Below are positions 41,196 to 53,814 of a stretch of DNA of 64,000 nucleotides, in pieces. The DNA lies in assembly GCA_034190875.2 (NCBI GenBank), contig CM067358.1, positions 53,731,267 through 53,795,266 on the forward strand. The letters are read 5' to 3'. Position 1 is the first letter of the stretch, and the number at the start of each line of letters is the position of its first letter. The stretch comes from Urechis unicinctus (taxonomy: Eukaryota; Annelida; Polychaeta; Xenopneusta; Urechidae). The notes under the pieces were generated by a model. It worked only from the letters and a program-made list of their open reading frames with translations, was not told where the DNA came from and ran no database searches. Position numbers and translations under genes: made by a program.

Positions 41196-43332
41196 GCATC
41201 GAACCATCAAAAAGCGGTCAGTTTGACTGAAATAATGATAATTATAATAGCTTTTAAGTCACCGCATACCGAGTCTGAATTAAAATTTGCTGACTTATCT
41301 ATAAAAAGATCAAGTAGATGCAGCAGCCGCCTTTCCTAAAATCAACAGTGCCTCACTGTAAAACCTTGAGACTCTTAATCTGTTAATAAACTCTACTAGT
41401 CAGTAAGAGGCTTGGTAGATTGAGTGGTCATGGCGCGTTGGAAGCACGTATTAGACTACTATCCTTTTGCTTAAACCCCCTCTCAAAGCCTCCGTCACTT
41501 GGGGCAACCATTGACTTGTAAATCGGATGCCCTTTTCACACTGGCCGACCAACTCTCGTCGCTACTTCGAGATATGCTATGTGCAGTCCGCTGCTCGAGA
41601 ACCCGACGGCACTTCACTAAATGCATCGATAAACAACACGGAGGAAGTGGCAACAGTTAACAGCTGCTAGACTACCACCCGAATTGGTGGAACGGCAATT
41701 GCCTGGTGACAGGATATTCTCGAATTGGCAGAAATGTCGGAAGTTTTGTATTTATATATTTCAGATAACAGTCTGGCAGCTTCACCATTCACAATAGCAA
41801 ACCTTTTTTCAGATTCAGTTACTTGAAAAATAAATTATATATTTTTGCTGTGAGTGCCAGCGATTACAATTACGATAATTGTAGTGCATTATTGTTGAAT
41901 GATTCAGGGTATCATTACGTTCATTTTGATCATATTTAGCTCACACTCGTGAGATATGATATTTAAGTTTTTATATTATTAGAAGTAAGCCACACAGACG
42001 AAGAATACCACATTCACAAGTTAGAACATTTTATCATATGTACAACGTGGTTAGAAAAGTCATAAATCCACCGGCATGAATGTTTGTCGCAAGTGGGAGG
42101 GATCAGTTAGCCATTCAGTAAGGCCTGAACAGAGTTTCCACAGAGAAGCACATTACTCACTACTAACAGTTTCAGGGGTAAACGATTAGCCAAGAAAAGC
42201 GCAATTGGGGTGAGCTGTAAAGTTATCGCGCTTTCTCTCAAAGCATAGACAAACTCATATCTTGTAGAATTCAACTTTTTGCAGCCCTGTTCCCCCAATT
42301 CGCCAATATTGAATATTATAAAACCTATATGGCTGGAAAGGTGAATTACAAAAAACATACTGATTAAACACAAGTCAAATTGTTCATTTTCGAAATCCTG
42401 TCCTTGATTATGCATTAACTCACTGTATTATTATAGGTATGGATTTCAGTATTTGAGAAAATATATACTTACTGTCGACCAGCTATGTCCCCGTCGATGT
42501 CATCCACCACCCTCTTCACTGCATTCAATCCCTTCCGCGTCTCACCCAAACTCTCAAATATCCTAAAACACAACCAACAAATGTATCTTCATTTTAAGCC
42601 AGACGGTGACACAAACTCTAACATACACCAGGAGGTAGGATCAAAGCCGCGCCATTACAACGGGCTTAACCTTGATAAGTTACACTTCACAGGTCGCTCC
42701 TGGCAAAATATGACGTGATAGCCCACCCAGTCACGTACGTGGATATCCGACATCTGTTTATTTTTATCTAACTCAGAAAAAGATCGTGTATGATAATGAA
42801 TAGTTCCCAGTGGGGTACTATCATCTGATGATAGCATAAATCTCTTACTCTGCTTCTATTCTATGGATCCGATGGGCCATAACAACCCCTTAAGCCTCGT
42901 ACATCAGACACACGTCACAATCGTCCCTGTGGCTCTTAAACCTTTTAATACCAAGTCCTGCTATGAAGAGAAGTATGCAGGCGTTAAATATTCATTTGAG
43001 GAAAGAAACCGAGTGCTTCATGCTGAATGCGTAAGCCAACAAGCAGAGATGCCCCCGGGAGTGAAGTGAACTTATGAAATATTGTATGAAAGCGATGGGG
43101 TAAAAACAATTGGGATCAATTTATCTCTTCATCCCCTTTACGCTGCACTGAGATACCCAATGCTTTATGGTTTTTCATTATCCATAGATTGTAGTGAAAG
43201 AGTTGCTGCAATTTTCTTGTTCTCTTGCTGAGCGATTTAGATACTTGTCTCTACGTGAATTCGTCGTAAATATATTTGCAACAAAATAATGTCTTCAACA
43301 ACAACTGGAGTTTGGAGGCAAAAGTACATCTG
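41196..43332 (+). repeat. SD3 segment in its ancestral position
   Basis: This 2.1-kb segment is present inverted at 21279-23310 and near 30196-32227. Flanking blocks here keep the order and orientation seen in units 1 and 2, so this copy is probably the donor. It contains the complete candidate gene on the minus strand. Similarity to the inverted copies is high overall but patchy, lowest around 42335-42420. Confidence 0.85.
42107..42837 (-). CDS. Candidate three-exon gene of unknown function, 160 residues
   Basis: Model: exon 1 from ATG at 42837 to 42671 (167 bases; donor AAG|GTTAAG), intron of 108 bases, exon 2 42562-42473 (90 bases; acceptor TTTTAG, donor ACA|GTAAGT), intron of 140 bases, exon 3 42332-42107 (226 bases; acceptor TTTCCAG, TAA stop). 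Both introns are phase 2 and the total, 483 bases, is divisible by three. The last third of the protein is hydrophobic (about residues 120-152) and could be a membrane segment; no known domain is recognised. Exons 2 and 3 have no length change in three copies while the intron between them differs by 43 bases. In the final 38 codons all four differences from copy a are silent. No TATA box or AATAAA is evident, and the first donor is not ideal. It could still be chance. Confidence 0.33.
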
Positions 43333-44384
43333 CATGGAAAGTGAGAATGGCATAATCCAGTGGAATGAAATAAAGCACCGTGTTTGTTAAGGTTGCTTTC
43401 AACACTGCGATTATATTACGACGGAGAAAAATGAGGATGTATGGGACACTTTTGCCACTGCTCTCTTGGCAAAAGCGCGTTACCGTGACTGGCCTGCAAA
43501 AATCAACCATTGGGCTGTGATACATTCATTCAATTAACTGGCTGGCCAGGAAACTATGACTTTACTAAGCACCAATGCATAGCACTGTAGATTATTGAAT
43601 TACTAAATGTATAACATTACCACTTTTTAAAAAAAAGCCCCCACTTAATCGATACCGTACGCGCCCATCTATAATATATCACTTAGCGATGCAAGGTATT
43701 ATACGAGCCTTCAAACGCAAGCGATAGCCATATCAGTTCACACAGGCTGACGCCCTCAACCTCCTTACATAATGTCAAGACACCTACCACGAATCATTAT
43801 CATCGTCATTGTCATTTGCACTACAATTATTGTCAGAATTTTCAGTATAATCAGTATTATCCGCATCAACATTTGCGGTATCATAAATGTCATTAGCATC
43901 ACCATTATCATAAGAAATCACTAGTCCAAGAGGCTGGATGAGTTTGTATTGCGGTTCAAGGCGCCCGTCACAAAAGTGACATTTCAAAGCATAAAATTGT
44001 AGGTTAATTGTAAACGCCTGATTCTCTTGCAAAATCAGCGTTCCTTGGAACAAATAGGTAACCCTTACGTCAGTACGTATATGTTACTGCATACATATAT
44101 GAGGTAGTATCAGGCACCTTCATTTACTTCAGCGCTGCGGTGAATAAATTCCACTTTTATTTTCTGGAAGAAAATGATTTACACTTGTTCTGCTCCTACG
44201 GAATATCACTCCTTAAAGTTAATAAGGCGGGAGTCTGTCTCGTATAACAGAGCGGTAAATAAACGTACTATACTCCTGCGAGTGAACGTTCTAACGTTAC
44301 TATGTACTTGAAAGTCTTTTTAACTTTGCAGGTTTTGTTCCCTACTGAAGTGGGATAGGTTGACAACCTGCCCCTCTTATTTAT
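43333..44384. other. No supported gene; first part is an old block
   Basis: 43360-43430 resembles 16215-16290 (TGAAAT.AAGCA, CAACAC, ACGACGGAGA). The rest, including an 89-codon minus frame rich in Asp and Asn at 43784-44053, shows no conservation or signals. The Asp/Asn richness comes from ATC/ATT-rich DNA. Confidence 0.5.
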
Positions 44385-44610
44385 CCCCTATAGCATCAAT
44401 GTAACTGGTGACAAGTGGATCACTCAGACAAAATAAATACGAACATTAGCCTCTAACGCCCACCATCTGCTTAAGTCTCTACTTACCTAGACGACTTGCA
44501 GTGTACCCAGCGTTATGCAAATCCATCTATATTGGCCATTACCCATAGATATCGCCTGATATAATATGTCCGCAGACTGTTCTGGCCAGCGGTCAACACA
44601 CAGTCTTGCC
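44385..44610 (+). repeat. Old diverged octamer block, copy 3
   Basis: Shares CTAACGCCCACCATCTGC and GTTATGCAAATCC with 5950-6010, plus a CCATAGAT string. The exact octamer is at 44515-44522. A palindromic TGACGTCA follows at 44693-44700. Confidence 0.65.
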
Positions 44611-46059
44611 ATAATCTTTGGCGGCTAATTCCCTGCTTTATAGACCGAATCTGACCTTCTTATGACAGAGTGCGAGCGATTAGCTATCAGAATGACGTCA
44701 CACTTCTCATCTAGACATTCCTTCTGGACGCCGCATCAAGCGATACACCGACCAGGGAGCGCTAGACTTTTATTAGCTTGCTATATTTACGTGACAGGCT
44801 TACTGAGACAACAGTTACACATGCTACCAAAGTGTTTACCAGAATGATATGTAAAGCAATTCCTCGCGTTTTTCTGATCAATAACTTGGCTTGATCTTAC
44901 ACATGTGGCAATGTATATGTTTGGTCATGAATATCATTATGTATACGGCGAAGAGCTAGCAGAAACCAAACATCACAATATGCTGTGGTCAACAGCATGC
45001 CAGCTACGTCACACGCATAAGCGCAAATAAATAAAAGTCTTTTCATTCCATGCTCGGTATACAACTAATTAATGCCTTAGTCGGAATACGCGTTCGTTTT
45101 ATATTTGAAGAAGCTTACCAATAAACTGTGCTATTTCTGCGGCTTGGAGTATTTTAGCATCCTGTTCGTCTGACAACCTGGGCTAAAACATCTAAACAAA
45201 TACTACAATTTGTCGGTGTATTTGTCCTCTGGGCAAACGTAACAATATTGCTGAGTACTACATCTGAGGCAAAAACAACCGGCTGCTTTGTGTCCCGCAG
45301 CCGCTTACGTTAATCACGAAAATCAGTAGTTGTAGGGGGCATGTGTCGATTTTTTCTTGAGCATCTATTGATTCATTTCATATCATTTGGTGAGGTATAT
45401 GCTTGTTTACCGTGAATCAGGCAATGTGACCATTACTTTTACACAATTCCGTCTGTGGCGAAAACGACGTGCCTGCTACGGAGTGGGATGGCTGTGACGA
45501 AAACCTAAGTGCATGCAAGTACTGTTTGTTAAATACTCAAGTTATAAAAACAGGTATCATTACTGATTGATGTGATTTAAGGAGATGACTGGACCTCTGC
45601 AACTGATCGAGTCAGTCATCACTAGCGAATAGGGCGTAGATTCCCACAGCAACAAAGGAAGGGGATATCGACGTGATAGGCCAGGCAAGAGACGCATGCA
45701 CAGCGACATCTATTCAGTGTTGCAGCTAAAGGCTACCTGATGTGGTGACATTTCGTGGCTTAGAGGAAGCCAGGAACTCCACATGTAGCGTTCGTGACGT
45801 ATGACAGCACTTCGGACGCGTTTAGAGCGGCAGCATTCATGTTAACTCAGAGCATTGCACATACATGTGAAAATCCACGATGAGGTAGAAGACGTGTATA
45901 CACGAGACTCATTGACAAATGACCGTTTATCAGAATGATAGAAGTCTACAAAATTCCGGTATGAACTGTCCCTTAGAATAAAAGTACCACAATTGGTCAA
46001 ACAATAATAAACATCTAAAATTGGCTATCTAAAAAATGAGTTCTTGCAGATCAGTTTGC
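44611..46059. other. No supported gene
   Basis: Mixed sequence with only one open frame of about 61 codons. A weak relic of the 6400/17470 block is near 44950-45040. Nothing else seen. Confidence 0.5.
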
Positions 46060-46830
46060 AAGGTCATCAGAGTTTGGATGGATTTAAAATGAAAGCAAGG
46101 TCGTTTCATTGGGACTGATTCGTCGAGTGCATTTTGATGAGATAAGCTGGTTTTGGCGCTGGGTATCTTCCAGAAATTGCTGGACAGTGTGCTGTGAACG
46201 ATTATTGATCCGGCGACGTGTCGCTTGTTGATTGCATTAGGCGTCAGTCATCATGCGATGCCAGGGGCTAATATGATGCTATCATTTGAAAACAGCATTG
46301 ACACGTTTAGGGCAGACCGCAAGGATAAGCTATTGTATATATTACGCTAGAAATCATTTTAGAAAAGCTGAAATGCATTGGTGATTTTGTTCTGCTACAT
46401 AAGGGACCAAAAGTGTCATCATTTAATAACTATGGGGCTTATAGCTGTTATTTCATTTTGAACAAAAACATATAACAATACAAGCTGGGCAAACTTTGTA
46501 AAAGCAGATTATATTTTGGCCCCAATCAATTGCCACACGACAACTACGCACGACGTGATCGATTTGTGTCTTGGGTTGCTGCCAAATTCCGCCTAGAACT
46601 GGCATCTGTCGTGGGCGGTTTCCTCAAAACTATCTCCTTGTATGTTCAGTGTTCCACTGTCTCAGGGTTGGCAGGAGATACCCACCAAGTGGCGCGTCTG
46701 CCAATTGAATACCTGCGTGTAGCGGATCAGCGCTGATAACCCTTAGACTTCATCTGATCTATGTGACGTCACCGTGGTTGTTGACGTAGATACGAGGTTG
46801 TCTTGAGTTCATCTCTGGTGCCTTATAGCG
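46060..46830 (+). repeat. Old diverged blocks F and G, unit 3
   Basis: Counterpart of 9207-9950, in the same order. A palindromic TGACGTCA is at 46764-46771 inside block G; the corresponding position in unit 1 (near 9893) reads GTGTCACC, so the site is not shared there. Confidence 0.7.
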
Positions 46831-47094
46831 CTAAGGTTTAACACCCATCTGTCACCTGGGCGATAATAGCGAGCAATAAACAGATTTCCAACCAGATTTA
46901 TTTAGCCTAATTTAAATAGATATTAGCCAGAATATTGAAACCGTGGCCTGTTTCCGTTCCAATAAGCTCCCATTGGTCTCGATCTAAACTAAAGAGGTCG
47001 CTTTGCGATATGAAACTAAACCATATAACATAAAATATCTAACCCCATTTTGAAAAAGTGTACATCATACAACCAGGATGATATTGTATTTATC

Positions 47095-47690
47095 TGGAGA
47101 TTTTTCGTGATATAACGTTATATATCACAACGGTTTATGTATAGATAGAGGACAGCGGGTAGATTATACACCCGTTGATAGACTTCAACCAGACTTACTG
47201 GGGATCCGTGATAAGTGGCTCTGGTGAATAATTTCCGAAAGCCATCTGAAGACCCATTCATACACCGCGTCTCTCGCCCTCGTGAGCATTTGCGACAATT
47301 ACACCTTGCTCAATGGCATTCAATTACTGCCAATGATCGATCTAGAGGAAGATTTTATTTCTCTTGGGAATGTAAGCATGGGTTATTACCTGTCGGAAAT
47401 TGTGGATAAACGAGACGCTAACCTACTAAGCCTTGTGAACGTATCAATTATCTAGAAATGAAAGGGAGAATTGCAAGTAAATACAAATAAAATCTACGGG
47501 CAATAGACTAGTTGCATATTCAATAACTATTAATTTGGCTGTTGTTTTTTCGCGCGCCGATGCACAAATGACGACAATATACACTACTCCTTGCTCAAAA
47601 GACTTTCGATAATAGTTTACGGAGCCAATGTACAAGGGCAATCGCAGCTTCTCCTTTGTTTTGAATTAGGGTTAATTGCACGACAGCATT
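47095..47690 (+). repeat. Old diverged block H, unit 3
   Basis: Aligns with 49885-50450 over its length (ATAACGTTATAT.TCACA, TTTATG.AT.GA, GATAAGTG, GATAATTTCCGA and GTAA.CA.GGGT.ATTAC strings) and its last part with 11210-11425. No gene supported. Confidence 0.7.
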
Positions 47691-47692
47691 TA

Positions 47693-47793
47693 TTGCCATA
47701 TTAACGGAGATTTTGCCATATTAACGGAGATTTTGCCATATTAACGGAGATTTTGCCATATTAACGGAGATTTTGCCATATTAACGGAGATTT
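47693..47793. repeat. 20-bp tandem repeat, five perfect copies
   Basis: Five exact units of TTGCCATATTAACGGAGATT. They sit at the end of block H where the related copies at 11425 and 50450 have none. Confidence 0.97.
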
Positions 47794-47889
47794 ATAGGTC
47801 CATCATGATGGTCATTTGGACCGAAAGAAAGTTGCACTCAATATTGTACCACAGCAGAAATAATTAAGAGAATGGCCTCTGAATGTTTC

Positions 47890-49110
47890 GTCAACATTGT
47901 ATGCTATTGTTGTTGCATGAAAAGGCAGTGTTTGACGAACTTTAATGTCAGAGGCCTAATGCATGTTACTATACGGCCGTTACTAAAGTGACCAGATAAA
48001 CGATGTATTGCTTACGTCACATTATCAAGTTATGCACTGCCTTATATTAATATGCACTAACACAGCCACATTGTACTGCTGAATAGCACATTCGTTTTTG
48101 AAAGTATATTCTTTAGCGATGATGTTTGCTATTAGTAAGCGTCATCGGACAAAGGGCATCAGTAAGACCGCCCACACAATCCGCCAAGCTCACTCTACGT
48201 ATGGTTATAGCTATCTTGGCAAATACCGATCTATCCAACCATCCCTACCACCCCTACCGCTCCCACAATTAGGCCATATCAGGATAATCACAGAGCAAAG
48301 AACAGGTGACGTCATACAATAACATCTATCTACACAGCAGACGCAATATATGCATCAGCAGTCGTTAAACACTTAGCTTCGTGCCTTCAAAACTGAAGGA
48401 TTATTTCTCATGCTGACATGTTCAAATGCCCAACATTTTATGACTTGTTGATGATGTAATGCCGAACGCAACATTGCAACATCTAAACCATTGGCGTTTA
48501 GTGATGGACTATGCTCACCTTATATGACAAGGCTCTTTTATATCCGCTTGAATAGTCCTAGGTCCATGATAATATATGCCACCTCCTTTAAGTATGGCTG
48601 GTATTGATAATTTCACACCACCTGTTCGATATTGACGGTTTAGATGGAATAACACCGCATCAGGTCGATGATATGTAGGCCGATATACAAGTAATTATTG
48701 TAATACCATATTTCGTCAACTCATATTTGCAGTCAGCATTTATCGTGTCTAGCATATACATTCCACCTTTCAAAGACAAATCCAATTTATAGATGACATT
48801 TATACGCATAATCTACTCCTCTATATGTGTATATGTATAAATGCTTAGTCGGGTGGAGGAAACAGCCACGAAAACGGATTGCCGGTTTCTGCCTCAACAA
48901 ACAGAAGACAAGTATGGCATTATTGCTGGTCTATTTAAGAAGACCATAACTTGAGCAGAGAATCGATAGGTTGCTCTCACTGTGGTAAATATAATCAAGA
49001 GCTTAAGAACAAGAACAAATGTTCCTCTCTCCGTCGTGGGGCTGTGTAAGTAGGTATATTAATTGCACATTAAATTCAGTAAACCATCACAAAAATATTT
49101 CCCAAAGCAA
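47890..49110 (+). repeat. Old diverged copy of the 18520-19330 region including block P
   Basis: From 47890 to about 48320 it follows 18530-18950 in order: TATTCCACG/TGCATGA, AAAGGCAG, TTTGACG.ACTTTAA, GCTGAATGG/AGC, AGCGATGATG, AAGCGTCATC.GACAAA, TTAGG/GTCATATCA and GTGACGTCATA.A.TAA. A TGACGTCA palindrome at 48307-48314 is in the same position as at 18922-18929. A later piece at 49015-49080 matches 19222-19290. Confidence 0.7.
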
Positions 49111-49884
49111 GCGATCATTCAAGGTGTTCGCCTTCTTTAGGTTAGTATCCTCTACTTTTATTACAGTTATCATTATCCATCGGACCTAACTACAACTAAT
49201 CACAGAACAGTGCAATTTTGATAAATAGAGTGTTTAACATGATACAAGATATCTGCATAAAGATTATTTGTACTTCGAGAACACATCGTTTGGTTAATTT
49301 CTTTTCGTCTGCCCTAAGCATGCTTTCGGTCATATAACATATCCGTACAATCAATTCGATGTAGGTGAATGGAGCACAGCAAAGTTAATCTCTGGCGTAA
49401 ACATGTGATAAAGTAGCTTCCTTTATTGGTGTGGTTTAACAGGAGGTAACTTTATTGACTGGTAGTGGACAATATCAGCATGATGAGGTGATTCAGTCAA
49501 GGGTGGCTGCGATTGGCCTCACACTTACACGCAAAGATCCTGTGCATACTCTTACATCTAATGAGATTTTACATCCGCCAAACGGCGTCTATAACTGTCG
49601 GAAGCCGCAGCTTGGTAATAGAATGCGGAAAAAAGTCAGTTTGTTCTCATTAAGGAGACAATATAGCCAAGCACGGTACTCAGTTGACGGTTTTGGAGAG
49701 TAAGATACAAAAATCTCTCCCGAACATTCGTTGTCACTAACAGAGATCTCATGGGACTAACTAAATTTTACAAAAACTTTAATCAATACTAGCAACGCCT
49801 TGAAGTCAAACACAGGGCAACGTCGGACCTCCAGTGCATTCATCCAATTTACACGCAAAGTTAACCCTAGATGAGATTCGCCGT
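49111..49884. other. No supported gene
   Basis: Contains an 82-codon frame at 49455-49703 and a piece near 49540-49600 resembling 19290-19350 (CTGTGCATACTC..ACATCTAAT.A, AACGGCGTC.ATAA.TGTCG). No coding signal. Confidence 0.5.
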
Positions 49885-50450
49885 CACATAACGTTATATT
49901 TCACAGAGCTTTATGGATTGAAAGAGGGTCAGAGTAATTGCGCACCCGCCGATAGTCTTACAATAGCCTTATAGGGCATCTTTGATAAGTGACCCCAGCG
50001 GATAATTTCCGATAGTCAACTATCGACCCAATATACCCGACTATCTGCCCTTGAAACGACACTTCATTAATTCAAATAACTGATTTGGTGGAATGAATTG
50101 GATTTCTATCAGGTATGTAAACAAGGGTCATTACACGTGGTAAATGAGAGATGAGCGAGGCTTAACTCGGCTGAGCATTGAGAATGTGTCGGTCATCCTG
50201 AATGAAAGTGTTAATTGCTGGTTCATGTACTCCGACTCTTTGTGCAACGAATGGCATGTTTATCCGATAACGATTGATTTGGCTTTTGTCTTTTGCGCAT
50301 AATGGCACATATAACAATAATACAAACAACTAATTGCTCAAAAGACGGGGTTTTCAGAAACCATTTCCGACACACCTTAACTAATGTGTAAAGACAATCG
50401 TACCTTTCCTCCTTTTAAATTACGACGAGTTCGTTCTTAAAGGCAATTAC
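49885..50450 (+). repeat. Old diverged block H, second copy
   Basis: Related to 47095-47690 and, at its end, to 11210-11400 (TTTTGTCTTTTGCGCA, GCTCAAA, GACAATCGTA). Two H blocks 2.8 kb apart show that the old duplications are also nested. Confidence 0.7.
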
Positions 50451-51000
50451 AGTCAGCTGGTTGCAGTATTTGTCTGCCAAAGGTCTCATATGTCACCCGC
50501 GGCTGGTCATTTGTGTAGGAGCAAAGTAGCACCCCATTATATAAGAGGAGCAATAAATGAACTTGTAAATGAGAAGGGGGTGGGCAGGATCAAGCACGGT
50601 TTGCTAACATTGTATGTTACTGCTATTCCATGAAAACGCTACATTTTCTAGGTGCTTTGTGTTTATGATATTTACTCTGAGCTAACACCATTGGACAAAG
50701 TAGCCCAACTAATAGCGCCCACTTGGGTCACTCAACTCAATCTGCTGGCCTCAAAAATTAAGACGGCATTCAGTGATGGGCACTACTCATCTAAACATCA
50801 AGGCATGCTTTGCCCGCATAAACCAACTATTCGGTTCAAGGCAAAATTTAACGAATATTGCACTCAACCTTCTCAAGCGTTGTTTCACCTAGACGGTGCA
50901 CGATTTCGGAATCTTATTTCAATTTCTGGTGCTCTTAATCTCTAACAAGTTATTCGATATTGGCCATTAATAATCGAGACATGGATGTATTACACAGCAT
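50451..51000. other. No supported gene
   Basis: A 97-codon frame at 50652-50945 is within chance length. The stretch 50600-50640 (AACATTGTATG.TA.TG.TATTCCATGAAAA) resembles 47905-47930. Confidence 0.5.
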
Positions 51001-51430
51001 TATCCCGCTAGATATGTCAGCAGATGTATAAGTGGTTCTGTTCATTGGAATGCCATATTTAGTCGTCCCAGATTGGCGGTCGGTATTCGTGTTTAGCATA
51101 ACAACATTCTGCACCGAAAAACCCGTGTCGGGTAATATCTTACCCATACAGGATTCTTAATGGAGCAGAGAATCGATCAGCTTCTGACAAGAGCGCACTG
51201 TTTATATGAACTAATCAGCAAATAATAATCTGTGGTACATAAAATGAAGCAATGATTGAGAGGTCCAAGGCAAGAACAAATTTGTCTCCATCTGATAGCA
51301 GGATAAGCTGCTTCACGGTAAACATGCATGCAGTTCACTATCCCTGAATAACCATGCTGATAGCTTATCTGTCGGTCAAGCAAATACGAATCATAGCGAC
51401 GTAACGTGCTCGTTGAATTGAGTTCAACAT
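51001..51430 (+). repeat. Old diverged block J, second copy
   Basis: Related to 11720-12130, sharing AGATATGTCAG, TTCTGCACCGAA, a GTGGTA.A.A.AATGA run, GAACAAATTTG, GCATGCAG and TAGCTTATCT. A 119-codon minus-strand frame at 51177-51536 is not kept open in the relative. Confidence 0.65.
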
Positions 51431-52469
51431 CAGTTTTGCTGATGATCAAGTGATATGAAGTTTTTGATAGCAATCGATTACTAATTTCATAAATAGATAT
51501 TCCATAGTGAAATATTTTGGCACATAAACTGTCCACTCAAATCACTAGCGCTGTTGCAGACTTGTCGCAGACATAGCCTGATAGTAAAATGAGGACCCAG
51601 TATACTGTCAATACTCCATCATACACTTCCATCAGTATTTGCAGTTGTCTATTAACTGTACATTACATGGTTAATGCGCTATTGAATGCTTATCAGACCA
51701 ATCAGTGAAATAAATACAGCTAATTCAAAAGGTCTCTTGACACCGTAAGAGTATATTCCTTAGCATGTTTCAGTGTAACAAAAGCGCTGACAGTGTATGG
51801 TGTACTTCAGACGGTTGAAGAGAACCTAGCTCTCTAACTTCCGTTAGTGATATAAAGTGAGAAGCCCGAGGTAACAAGATTTATCTGCTGGTTAGATCCG
51901 GGTTCTAATAGAGACAAATGACCACGTGGGTTTGGAATGTAATATTACTAATATTATTATCTGAGAAAATAAGATATGGATGATGTTCAAAACAATTGGT
52001 CTTACTGAATACATGAACGCAAAGATGAAATATTGTTACAAAACAAATTAAAAACGCGACAATTATGAGAGCAACATGGCAGATACCAGCGAGATACACA
52101 GCAACAAGAGGAATGTTTCCCGTATTAAACTGAAGAATGATGCCATTTACCTGCGCTTGAGTGTAGCTAATCATTACTGAAAAATCAGTATCGATAAAAA
52201 TGTGCATTCTGCAATGTTACACGCAGTGTGCTTTATGCATTCAGTTACCATCGAATAACAACTTTACCGATGGTAAAATTCTATGACTGTTGGATAGCAA
52301 TCGCTTAAAACGTTCCTAAATCGACAATCCAGAATGAGAATGAGCTTGTTTTGAATATTTATGGTTTGTATTAAGCTTAAACGCTAATGCAAACTTGTCA
52401 ATGCATTTTCGCTCTTCTAAAATCACATCCCAAAGCCCATCACTATTTCATTGTATACTTCCTCCATTA
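51431..52469. other. No supported gene
   Basis: AT-rich. A 100-codon minus-strand frame (51905-52207) with several hydrophobic runs has no splice or start support. 51600-51680 resembles 52430-52640 in short stretches. Confidence 0.5.
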
Positions 52470-52660
52470 AAGCAAAGAGCAGGCATCTACTTCAGGGTCG
52501 TGTGCGACATTTATTGTCAATTAGAGCACTCAGTAGAATGATTAAGGCTATTCAGTGACTGTAAAAGAGTGTTGCCGACGCTAATTCAATTGGCCTCTTA
52601 AAAAGGTAACTGTACATTACATAGCTAATGAAATATTTATCAATGTTAAGCCATGGGCCG
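52470..52660 (+). repeat. Old diverged block, related to 2780-2935
   Basis: Same strings and order as described for 2780-2935. This is the right-most place where I can recognise the old repeat family. Confidence 0.65.
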
Positions 52661-53800
52661 AGCGTATAAGTTGCAGCAAGAGACAAATTGGCTGTTTAGT
52701 AGAAACATAAAGCGTAATCTGGGCGTGTTTATGTGTCACACCGCTTGGTGTGAGTAACATAGCGATATGTGGTGTGCGAGGGAGGGGGGAGGGTTGTTTC
52801 TTAGTACGGCAGACTTCAAGTAAAACATCACCCGTCTGTTGGCACGTGGAAGCTGTGAATCCCGTTTATATACCCCCACCCACCCCCACCCCTCCCATTT
52901 TCGTCGTACAATCTCCTTGTTGTTTCTCACTGCAAGACTGGTTTGTAATTAGTTCATATTAGTGACATTGTCTCGAAACATCAATTGACTTCTGCTACTG
53001 CACTTCAGCCAGACTCATCTTGGACATTATCGTCAGGTGTCCACAAGGAAATACTGTTGACCGCAACACCAAAATAGCCAGCATATATTACAGCACATGG
53101 CAAGCCATTCACAGACTATTAGCCATAGAAGTAGAAATTCGAGCTACCGTCTGGTTCATACAGGGCGGCATAAAGCGGCCAAGTCGAGCAAGTAGATCAT
53201 TGGTTCAGGTGGAGAAAAACGATAAGCCAGCCCGTTATGAAGCACCTGCTATATACAGCTATATATGAGATCGCGTGTCATAGTCCGCTAACGGTTACCT
53301 CTCGCATTACAGGGATGAATTATCATCTCAATCAACCTGATTATTATCAACTAGTTTGGCTAAGGCAACCGATGATGTGCAAGTTAAATCGTAAGAGGTC
53401 CAACTTATATCAACCTATAACAGCTTTATCATACTCAAAATTGTAGAATACAGACGTGGTCTCAGTAACCGCTAGCAATTATCTAAAAGATTTACACATC
53501 TTGTGAAAATAATCACAAACAACTGAACACGATTTGAGTTCGCTGCGGATGGTGTAATCTGGCAACTGGAACCGATTTAGGGGCTAGCCAGTCTATTAGA
53601 GCAAGTTGCAGCAGCAGGAAGTGAGCTACTCCCGGAGCAATATCGACTGACGACCGGCCCGGAGATTGAAGTGTTTGACATCATTTTAACCGCTCAATCC
53701 GCTCAATCAATTTACATCGACATGAGCCAATTTTAATCTTTAATCCATTTAAAAGTAGGAAAACAAATAAAGTAATTAACACAAATAAGGTAGCCGAGAA
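52661..53800. other. No supported gene; sequence looks single copy
   Basis: An 82-codon frame opens at 53020 only from a non-ATG codon and is unsupported. A C-rich run of CCCCACCCACC type at 52870-52895 faces a G-rich run at 52782-52795. Confidence 0.5.
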
Positions 53801-53814
53801 ACGTACTGTCAACA

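Noticed and set aside
42863..43069. 68-codon frame, also open on the minus strand at 30447-30653
   Set aside because: Between the copies I count six amino-acid changes and one silent change, the pattern of neutral drift rather than a conserved protein.
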